Shown here: positions 43,844 through 49,201 of the stretch, piece after piece
Numbering within the stretch: position 1 is the stretch's first letter
Layout: every line of letters begins with the position of its first letter
Source of the DNA: Bradyrhizobium genosp. SA-3
Lineage (GTDB): Bacteria > Pseudomonadota > Alphaproteobacteria > Rhizobiales > Xanthobacteraceae
Length of the DNA stretch: 49,201 nucleotides
Assembly: GCF_004212635.1 (NCBI RefSeq)
Contig: NZ_PSRT01000062.1
Location: 1 to 49,201, forward strand
Direction of reading: 5' to 3'
Translations under genes and position numbers: made by a program
Notes under the pieces: generated by a model
Database searches by the model: none
Told to the model about the DNA's origin: nothing
Seen by the model: only the letters and a program-made list of their open reading frames with translations

Positions 43844-45160
43844 TCAGCCGATCACGGACGAGCCGAGCAGGGCGAGGACGGCGAGCGCCATCAGTGCGGT
43901 GCCGAGCCAGCCCAGCGCGATCAGCCATGAGCGGGCCTTGAAGCGGCCCATGATCGTACTGCTCGAGACGATCAGCATCATCATTGCCATGATCGGGACG
44001 GCGACGATGCCGTTGAGCACTGCGCTCCACACCAGCATGTGTATCGAGTCGATCCCCGTGAAGCCGAGGCCGAAGCCGATGATGGTTGCGGCCGCGATGA
44101 TCGTATAGAAGCCGACCGCCTTCTCGGGCTTCGCCTCCAGCGTGGCGCGCCAGCCGAAGATTTCGGCGACGCCGTAAGCCGCCGAGCCCGCCAGCACCGG
44201 GATCGCCAAGAGGCCCGTGCCGATGATGCCGAGCGCGAACAGCGCGAACGTGAAGTCGCCGGCGAGCGGCCGCAGCGCTTCGGCGGCCTCCGTCGCCGAA
44301 TGGATCTTGGTCACGCCGTTGGCATTCAGCACCGATGCGGTGGTCAGGATGATGAAGAAGGCGATGCCATTGGACAGCAGCATGCCGGAGATGGTGTCGG
44401 CCCGGATGCGCGCGAGCACGGGATCGCCGCCGCTCGGCAGATCGCGCAACGGCCTGTCGTGCTTGCCCTGGTTCATCTCCTCGACCTCCTGCGAGGCCTG
44501 CCAGAAGAACAAATAAGGGCTGATGGTGGTGCCGAGCACGGCGACGACCATCAGAAAATAGTCGGCGCTGACATTCGCCTTGGGCCACACCGCGGCGAGC
44601 AGCGCCGTGCTCCACGGGATCTGCACGGTGAAGGCGGTGGCGACGTAGGCAAACAGCGCCAACGTGAGGAATTTCAGCACCGGCGAATAGCGGCGATAGG
44701 GCAGGAAGATCTCGAGCAGGGTCGAGCCGGCCGCGAAGATCAGCGCGTGTTCGTGCTGGAGCCCGCCGATCACGAGCGCCAGCGCCTGCGCCATCGCCGC
44801 GATATCCGCCGCGATGTTGAACGTGTTGGCGGCGACGAGCATGGACACGAGCGCGAGCACCGCCCAGCGCGGCGCCAGCTGCATGACGTTGGCGGCGAGA
44901 CCCCTTCCGGTGACCCGGCCGATCCGGGCGCTGACGAGTTGAATCGCGATCATGAACGGCGTGGTCAGAAACACCGTCCAGAGCAGCCCGTAGCTGAATT
45001 GCGCGCCGGCCTGCGAATAGGTAGCGATGCCCGAGGGATCGTCGTCGGCCGCACCGGTGATCAGGCCCGGCCCCAGCCTTTTCAGCAGGGACGGCGCGGA
45101 CTTGCTCGAGGCGTCGGCGCTGCCATGCTTGGCGGGTCGGTGTTTCGATCGGGTCGACAG
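43844..45160 (-). CDS. Nramp-like divalent metal transporter with non-canonical start
   Basis: A multi-pass transporter of the Nramp superfamily, about 438 aa if read from the CTG at 45160. TM1 carries DDDPSG (39-44) in place of the usual DPGN. TM6 reads TTISPYLFFWQ where classical Nramp has MPH, so the metal-binding methionine is absent. Eleven hydrophobic segments are visible. No ATG, GTG or TTG exists in frame between an in-frame stop and the GTG at 44974, which lies after TM1. GGAAGG is seven bases before the CTG, making it a plausible rare start; a start-codon mutation or sequencing error is possible. Substrate uncertain (Mn, Fe or Mg). Confidence 0.78.
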   Translation of the reverse strand: MSTRSKHRPAKHGSADASSKSAPSLLKRLGPGLITGAADDDPSGIATYSQAGAQFSYGLLWTVFLTTPFMIAIQLVSARIGRVTGRGLAANVMQLAPRWAVLALVSMLVAANTFNIAADIAAMAQALALVIGGLQHEHALIFAAGSTLLEIFLPYRRYSPVLKFLTLALFAYVATAFTVQIPWSTALLAAVWPKANVSADYFLMVVAVLGTTISPYLFFWQASQEVEEMNQGKHDRPLRDLPSGGDPVLARIRADTISGMLLSNGIAFFIILTTASVLNANGVTKIHSATEAAEALRPLAGDFTFALFALGIIGTGLLAIPVLAGSAAYGVAEIFGWRATLEAKPEKAVGFYTIIAAATIIGFGLGFTGIDSIHMLVWSAVLNGIVAVPIMAMMMLIVSSSTIMGRFKARSWLIALGWLGTALMALAVLALLGSSVIG

Positions 45161-45320
45161 GGGCAGGCCTTCCGCAATTTCGAAGTCAACGATTAAGCCC
45201 GATTATAGCCGGAAAGTTCCCGCGCCGGCTGGGATTCTATTCTGATAATGCGAATTTCGTTTGACTCGTCGGGCAAAACAGGTGTAGAAGTGGATCATCG
45301 CAAGAGCCCGTGGATGTGCA

Positions 45321-45339
45321 TGCCGGCGGCTCGCCGGCA
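45321..45339 (-). terminator. Hairpin after the small membrane protein gene
   Basis: TGCCGGCG-GCT-CGCCGGCA, a perfect 8-bp stem, lies 14 bases past the stop of the minus-strand gene ending at 45353. No T-run follows. Confidence 0.4.
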
Positions 45340-45352
45340 GGTCTCCTCGGCG

Positions 45353-45538
45353 CTATTTGATGCTGACGAACATGCCCCAGGCCGCGGCCAGCGCGGCGCC
45401 CGTAAAGACGAGCACCGGATTGTCGCAGAACGCGCTGCCATAGCGGCACACGTCTGCGCCCAACTGGCCGAGCTCATGGCGGCTGGCGGAGTAGAACAGT
45501 CCCGACAGCCCCATCAATGCAGCGGCGACGTAATACAT
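45353..45538 (-). CDS. Small membrane protein
   Basis: A 61-aa protein with two hydrophobic stretches (YYVAAALMGLSGLFY and PVLVFTGAALAAAWGMFV) around a short loop with two cysteines (DVCRYGSAFC). ATG 45538 has GGAGAG seven bases upstream; longer in-frame starts lack this. Small two-pass proteins of this kind are common in Bradyrhizobium. Unknown function. Confidence 0.7.
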   Translation of the reverse strand: MYYVAAALMGLSGLFYSASRHELGQLGADVCRYGSAFCDNPVLVFTGAALAAAWGMFVSIK

Positions 45539-45809
45539 CGGTGGTCTCTCCGAATCTGTCCCGATTGCGTCGTCCGCAACGGGAGCAAAAGCGACATGTC
45601 CCAGCATGGCGCGAAGAGATTTCGTTCCGCCAAATCCGATGTGCTGGATTTAGATAAAGTTTGACGGGAGTGCCGATCGTTCACGATGCGGACAGACGCT
45701 ATCCGCCTGAAAGCAGACCTATTCTGCTCACATTGAGTTTTGTCGCTTGTGGACCCATAGCTGTCTGCGGGCCTTGCAAAATGCGGGTTCGCTGCAGGAG
45801 TGCCAGGCT

Positions 45810-45995
45810 TTAGCTGATAATCTCCTTGACCTTGATGCCGCGCAAGGCCTCGATGCAGTCAGCTACCAAATGCAAGAGCTCTTGCCGCTTTATGCTTTTC
45901 ACCTGACGGCCTTCCATATTGATGAGAATGAATCTCGCCATGTCGTAGGCGACTTCAAACTGCGATTTGCCGGTAACCTCGATTCTTTCGGCCAT
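45810..45995 (-). CDS. Small cytoplasmic protein of unknown function
   Basis: A 61-aa protein (MAERIEVTGKSQFEVAYDMA at the start). GGGGAG lies five bases before ATG 45995. A predicted short strand then two helices; no membrane segment or metal motif. The opposite strand also has an 87-aa frame here, but the minus frame has the better start signals. Confidence 0.62.
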   Translation of the reverse strand: MAERIEVTGKSQFEVAYDMARFILINMEGRQVKSIKRQELLHLVADCIEALRGIKVKEIIS

Positions 45996-46493
45996 TTCGC
46001 TCCCCGCTAGTTGTAATTGGAAAGTAGGAGCCTATTGGAAAGCGCGTGGCCAAGTCGAGTCTGTCATCCTTTGCGGTTAGATCATATCGGCTTAAACGTC
46101 CGCTGGCGCGGCAACCTCGAAATGCAGAGCATTAAACTAGTCAGCTTCTGGCCCATCATCTGTGATCTCGGAGAATGTCCGCTCTTCCGCCGTCGGCGGT
46201 TGACGGTGCCGCCGCTGCGAACGCCCTCCGCGTAGCACGAGGCGGTTCCCTGGAGACGCCGGCTTGGGTGAGCGCGCCGACGATGCCGCCCGTGGCCGCG
46301 CCCGCGGCCGCGCCGGTTCGACGATGCGATGCCGCAGCACCGTTCGCGGGGATCTGCGTCCAATTGTGCACACAAGCAGGCTGGAGATGATGTGAAGCCC
46401 GCTCACGAAACACGGCTGAAACAATCCTGAAACTCGATTGTCCTGAACTCCTCAGCCGCGGGCCCCGACCAACGAAGCGAAAAGGAGACAATC
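45996..46493. other. 498-bp stretch containing only a decayed gene remnant
   Basis: No intact gene was found. A remnant of a stress-protein-like gene is read on the minus strand around 46200-46330 (separate entry). The promoter of the 34-aa gene at 46494 presumably lies in the right part. Confidence 0.45.
46200..46330 (-). pseudogene. Remnant of a glycine-zipper stress-protein-like gene (C-terminal end)
   Basis: Two minus frames in succession spell GAAAGAATGGIVGALTQAGVS and then YAEGVRSGGTV. In rhizobial general-stress-protein-like hypotheticals these occur as one sequence, AGVS-EEDAHV-YAEGVRRGGT. Here they are joined by a frame change around 46240, and no start, N-terminus or proper end remains. 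Best read as a decayed gene fragment. Confidence 0.45.
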
Positions 46494-46598
46494 ATGATCC
46501 AGATCGGTTCGAAGGAAGAAGTCGCGTTGCTCTTGGCGCTGTTCGGCACCCACACTCAGCCGGTCAGGAAGCCGAAGCCGAAATCCTCGCGCGGGTGA
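46494..46598 (+). CDS. 34-residue small protein
   Basis: A short gene with a very strong ribosome-binding site (AAAAGGAG, seven bases before ATG 46494). Product MIQIGSKEEVALLLALFGTH then a basic tail QPVRKPKPKSSRG: one short hydrophobic helix plus positively charged end. The next gene starts 12 bases later and may be co-transcribed. Reality rests on the ribosome-binding site and clean short frame. Confidence 0.5.
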   Translation: MIQIGSKEEVALLLALFGTHTQPVRKPKPKSSRG

Positions 46599-46610
46599 GG
46601 CGTGATTCCC

Positions 46611-46877
46611 ATGCCGGGTTTGGCCGATTGCCAGAGCCTCCTGCGTCTCTTGATCGCGAGGGGAGATCCCCAGGCGATCCCGCTCGCCGAAAATGCCATC
46701 GATCAGTATCTTGCCATCACGCCGGCCGGCGCGCGCGGGCGCGGCCTGCGCGAGCTCCAGCGCGACGCACGCGACCAGCACGGGGCTGCGGTCGGCGTGC
46801 AGCGCTCGTTCGCGGAGACGGTGGACGCCTACATCACACGCAAGCTGACGGAGGAGCGCGTGGGCGCCGAGGGGTGA
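46611..46877 (+). CDS. Small protein of unknown function
   Basis: An 88-aa protein, ATG 46611 with GAGG ten bases upstream (a GTG at 46602 would add three residues but sits too close to the site). Helical, with LLRLLIARGDPQAIPLAENA and a charged second half. Unknown function; follows the 34-aa gene closely. Confidence 0.6.
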   Translation: MPGLADCQSLLRLLIARGDPQAIPLAENAIDQYLAITPAGARGRGLRELQRDARDQHGAAVGVQRSFAETVDAYITRKLTEERVGAEG

Positions 46878-46979
46878 CGGGTCTCGCGCCCGGAACAATC
46901 CGTTGATTCAATCGAGTTTTTTCGTTCCGCCGAGCAACCTTTGGCCGCCCCGGGCCTATCAAGGCAAAGGGTTGCCAAG

Positions 46980-47249
46980 ATGCCCCGATACTATTTCGAC
47001 CTTCGCGACGAGAACGGAATAGCGCTCGACGAGGAAGGGCTGGAACTGGCCAGCACGCGCGCCGTTCAGGCCGAAGCCGCCAGGTCGCTGGCCGACATGG
47101 CGCGCGACGCCGTGCTCTCCGCGCCCCCGACAAGCAACAGGCAGACGATGGCGATCGACGTTCGCGACGTCGACGGTCCCGTAATGCAGGTGACGTTCTC
47201 GTTCGCCATCGAGAGTTACACGACGCCGTCGCACGCGCGCGATCATTGA
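46980..47249 (+). CDS. DUF6894-type small protein
   Basis: An 89-aa protein beginning MPRYYFDLRDENGIALDEEG, the signature opening of the DUF6894 family, followed by A-VQAEAARSLADMARD and VRDVDGPVMQVTFSF. These are abundant in Bradyrhizobium and Methylobacterium; function unknown. ATG 46980 fits the family start exactly. Its end overlaps the converging gene at 47243 by seven bases. Confidence 0.82.
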   Translation: MPRYYFDLRDENGIALDEEGLELASTRAVQAEAARSLADMARDAVLSAPPTSNRQTMAIDVRDVDGPVMQVTFSFAIESYTTPSHARDH

Positions 47250-47455
47250 CGTGTGAGCAGATACGGCGGCTGATCGGGCTCCAGCACGGCGACCTTGCGG
47301 CCGAGCTGCCAGACCTCGACATTACCGTGCCGGGTGAACTGCCGTGCGAAGGTGAGGGCGGAGGCGTCGGACGTCGCCTCGAACGCCTCGGCGGAGCGGA
47401 AGACGCCGTCATCGCCGACGAGGTAAGCGCGATATTGATGGCATTCATCGGTCAT
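47243..47455 (-). CDS. Small protein of unknown function
   Basis: A 70-aa protein (MTDECHQYRAYLVGDDGVFR at the start), with a mixed alpha/beta pattern ending VEVWQLGRKVAVLEP. GAGGG lies seven bases before ATG 47455. Its start overlaps the stop of the upstream gene (ATGA, 47452-47455), so the pair is translationally coupled. Such stress-response-like hypotheticals are common in Bradyrhizobium. Confidence 0.72.
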   Translation of the reverse strand: MTDECHQYRAYLVGDDGVFRSAEAFEATSDASALTFARQFTRHGNVEVWQLGRKVAVLEPDQPPYLLTRQ

Positions 47456-47652
47456 GTCGGGGCCCTCAGGCCGGGGGAATGCAGCCAGGCGTCGATCTGC
47501 ATCGCCGTCTCGTCCTGCCGCGCCTTGCGCAGCAGCATCTCGCGGCGGCGCCCCGGCGCCAGCGCGCGGGCTTCCTCGCGACAGCGTGCGGCTTCGTCTG
47601 CGAGCCGTTCGGTAAGTGTCTTGGTCTGCTTGAAACGACGACGCGGTTGCAT
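47452..47652 (-). CDS. Small basic coiled-coil-like protein
   Basis: A 66-aa Arg-rich protein (TKTLTERLADEAARCREEAR in the middle). GGGAG lies eight bases before ATG 47652. A single long charged helix is predicted. It is coupled with the next gene by a 4-base overlap. Unknown function. Confidence 0.7.
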   Translation of the reverse strand: MQPRRRFKQTKTLTERLADEAARCREEARALAPGRRREMLLRKARQDETAMQIDAWLHSPGLRAPT

Positions 47653-47985
47653 GGCGCATCTCCCTTGTTCGACGTAGGGCGGGAGCGCAATCAGGCGTTC
47701 TCATCACCGATCTCATGCCACGGGCCGTGCGGTGATGGATTAACCCTACGCCTCCGCTTGTGGGGAGTCAGTATCTTTTGATACGTAGCGAGAACGAATT
47801 TTCGAGAGCAAGTTCAGCCGTTTGAGCCAGTTACTCATCTTGAGTGCAGGCCATGCCAAAGTTCGATTTTGAACCAAGGCGACCCGTGATAGTTTACATG
47901 GCATCATCGGCCGAGGTTCTGCCCGTAGGCGTCGGTGGCTGAGAGACAGCGCGTGCTCCCGCTTGCAAAGCAAGGGAGCACGGCC
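47653..47985. other. 333-bp intergenic region, no convincing gene
   Basis: Lower GC than the flanks around 47760-47900. A 30-residue minus frame ending at 47746 (MSNWLKRLNLLSKIRSRYVS at its start) has no ribosome-binding site. Presumed promoter region for the divergent small genes. Confidence 0.4.
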
Positions 47986-48183
47986 ATGCCTGATGACGCC
48001 AATCACACGAGCCGCATTGACGACGAGGCTGCCGCGATCGCGAAGCAGACCGTGCATATGCGCGACATCCTTGCGCGATCGTTGGTGATCCTGAAGCAGG
48101 CGGTGCCGGACACGTTTCTGGGCCGCAAGACCCACGAGCCTTTCCCCTGCGCGCCTAGCTCTTCGCCGGAGCAGAAGCGCTGA
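47986..48183 (+). CDS. Small protein of unknown function
   Basis: A 65-aa protein from ATG 47986, GGGAG eight bases upstream. Sequence MPDDANHTSRIDDEAAAIAK then ILARSLVILKQAVPDTFLG; mostly helical, with a Pro/Ser-rich end. The open frame runs upstream to a GTG at 47935, without a site. No family recognised. Confidence 0.65.
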   Translation: MPDDANHTSRIDDEAAAIAKQTVHMRDILARSLVILKQAVPDTFLGRKTHEPFPCAPSSSPEQKR

Positions 48184-48325
48184 CTGTCAGCGCGATCGCG
48201 ACTGTCGGCAGCAGGCCGGTTTGCAGCGCGCGGGTTTGGCTGGCATGGGCGCAAATGGCCTGCGCGAGCGCGCGTTCGCGCATCAGCGCGAGGCGAAGCC
48301 GTTCGGCTTCGAGGAGGGGCGGCAT
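48155..48325 (-). CDS. Doubtful small gene
   Basis: A possible 56-aa protein (MPPLLEAERLRLALMRERAL at the start, then a hydrophobic end VAIALTVSASA). No ribosome-binding site is seen before ATG 48325, and its 3' end overlaps the converging gene by 29 bases. Listed because the sequence looks protein-like and its frame is open further, to 48454. Confidence 0.3.
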   Translation of the reverse strand: MPPLLEAERLRLALMRERALAQAICAHASQTRALQTGLLPTVAIALTVSASAPAKS

Positions 48326-48535
48326 CGGCGCGCGCCAACAAGGGATCGGCCATTGATCCGTGCATGGCGGCTTCAACACCTGCCCTGCCGCTTGTTCCTG
48401 GTCGCGGCAACTTGCCCGGCGCCCACGGGGTCGTGAACCAATCGTGACGGCCATGGCCGTAACGGACCGGACGCCGCAAGAGTATCACCGGCAACCCGCA
48501 AGAAGCGGGGAGCAGCCAGGGGAAGACCACGTCCA

Positions 48536-48679
48536 ATGCAAGCAGCCTTCAAAATCGCCGAAGCCGGCGGCGGATCCTATCGCCTTCTCGCCATCCTGCG
48601 CTGGGTCATGGTGATCATCTTCGTCTCGTTCGGCATGCAGAAATTCACGCCGCGTTATTCGGTGGCACTGGCGATGTGA
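48536..48679 (+). pseudogene. Truncated DUF417 (YkgB/RclC-like) membrane protein gene
   Basis: The first 40 residues read MQAAFKIAEAGGGSYRLLAI then RWVMVIIFVSFGMQKFTP, the N-terminus of DUF417 inner-membrane proteins, with GGGGAG-type purines upstream. Full family members are about 180 residues; here the frame ends after 47 residues, and after KFTP the sequence no longer fits the family. The breakpoint is near 48650, where the neighbouring minus-strand gene begins to overlap. Best explained as a gene cut by insertion or deletion. Confidence 0.65.
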
Positions 48680-49178
48680 TGGATTTGATGTTGACCCTCA
48701 ACGCGGCGCTGGCGAATTCTTGATTGCGCTCCTCAGTGAGGCCAATCGCGTGATGAAATGCAATCGCTGCGTCCAATATCTTTTCGACGTGCGCCCGGAA
48801 GGACGGCAGCGTAAACTTATACTCTATGGGGTCGTAGTTTCCATGTCGGTTTCTCTGAATGAAAGTAACTTCGGTCGGCGAATGATCGATAAAAGAATGC
48901 GCGAATACGTTCCTCAGGCTTTCGTTCTGGATGACTTTGAGGCTGGCTAAGATCGTCGATTTTTGAGGATCGTTACTGCGCTTTACCAGCGCGGTGAGTA
49001 AACGGGCTTTGCGGTTGAAGTCCATTCCGGCGGTCAGAAGATGGGTCTCGTCATCGGGTAGTTCGAGAAACTTTCCAACTGCGCAGTCGATCGCGAGTTC
49101 GGTTGCTTGCCAGATGCCGAAGAATCGGCCGAATTCGGAAGTGAATTCGTCGGTAACAGCGAGATTTTTGTCGGTCAT
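48645..49178 (-). CDS. HEPN-like domain protein of unknown function
   Basis: A 177-aa soluble helical protein. LRNVFAHSF contains an R-N-x3-H motif (RNVFAH) of the type that marks HEPN domains, many of which are RNases in toxin or defence systems; it also has EFGRFFGIWQATELAIDCAVG upstream. The HEPN call is motif-based and tentative. Start ATG 49178 has a GGGGGG stretch close upstream. Its last few codons run into the truncated DUF417 gene, so the natural C-terminus may have been altered. It lies at the window edge and no partner antitoxin is visible to the left. Confidence 0.65.
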   Translation of the reverse strand: MTDKNLAVTDEFTSEFGRFFGIWQATELAIDCAVGKFLELPDDETHLLTAGMDFNRKARLLTALVKRSNDPQKSTILASLKVIQNESLRNVFAHSFIDHSPTEVTFIQRNRHGNYDPIEYKFTLPSFRAHVEKILDAAIAFHHAIGLTEERNQEFASAALRVNIKSITSPVPPNNAA

Positions 49179-49201
49179 AAAGCCCCCCAAGGCCGAAGCT
49201 G

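Noticed and set aside
44039..45196. 385-codon plus-strand frame opposite the Nramp-like gene
   Set aside because: Antisense artefact of high GC; highly charged low-complexity translation.
45225..45260. Fur/Mur-like box near the Nramp-like gene
   Set aside because: Only a partial match (GATAATGCGAATTTC) to the Fur consensus; not strong enough to call a site.
45747..46010. 87-codon plus frame opposite the 45810-45995 gene
   Set aside because: Looks somewhat protein-like but lacks a ribosome-binding site, while the minus-strand frame has a strong one.
47746..47838. 30-codon minus frame with a plausible basic helical product
   Set aside because: No ribosome-binding site and no conservation evidence; too short to support.

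Overview
The window looks like chromosomal DNA of a Bradyrhizobium-type alphaproteobacterium (Nitrobacteraceae). The evidence is high GC with strong third-position GC bias, long antisense open frames typical of such genomes, an outer-membrane protein with the ADLPVKA mature N-terminus common in Bradyrhizobium, short GC-rich palindromic repeats of the type scattered in Bradyrhizobium/Rhodopseudomonas genomes, and many small rhizobial hypothetical genes. No rRNA, tRNA, CRISPR array, transposase or complete prophage was seen.

Positions 1-22.4 kb hold a purine/ureide catabolism and uptake island. On the left, plus strand: a small secreted protein, a DUF3830 protein, PuuE-type allantoinase and a UraD-UraH fusion (OHCU decarboxylase plus HIU hydrolase). 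Next, minus strand, is a molybdenum hydroxylase of xanthine dehydrogenase type (FAD subunit, then a fused [2Fe-2S]/Mo-cofactor subunit that carries a -1 frameshift), divergent from an 8-oxoguanine/guanine deaminase. Two complete BMP-family (nucleoside/purine type) ABC importers follow. The first is 8273-12996. The second is 15311-20684 and has a BiuH-like biuret hydrolase and a CDA-fold guanine-deaminase-like gene inside its operon. A Tsx-like outer-membrane protein lies between them and an allantoate-amidohydrolase-like gene diverges from the second importer. Together they could import purines and carry them through xanthine, urate, HIU, OHCU, allantoin and allantoate. Uricase is not in the window.

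Positions 22.4-30 kb carry an unrecognised 457-aa protein, DctA, small genes, a MoxR ATPase/VWA (CoxD/CoxE-like) pair, a zinc-ribbon protein and a quinone oxidoreductase.

Positions 30-32.4 kb form a compact regulatory module: a small protein, an S24 (LexA/CI-like) repressor, a GcrA-like protein and a DUF6456-like protein. Three promoters each have a related TTCCGAA/TTCGGAA-type operator in the -35/-10 spacer, and a strong bidirectional hairpin closes the right end.

Positions 32.4-45.2 kb are mixed: phasin, cytochrome c, alpha/beta hydrolase, an orphan TpsB transporter divergent from a FecR-domain protein and a CHASE2-PAS-GGDEF-EAL protein (also with a -1 frameshift), arginase, and an Nramp-like transporter without a normal start codon. 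Positions 45.2-49.2 kb hold a run of very small genes, a decayed stress-protein remnant, and a DUF417 gene cut off next to a HEPN-like gene.

All calls are from reading the sequence and family knowledge; no database search was run.
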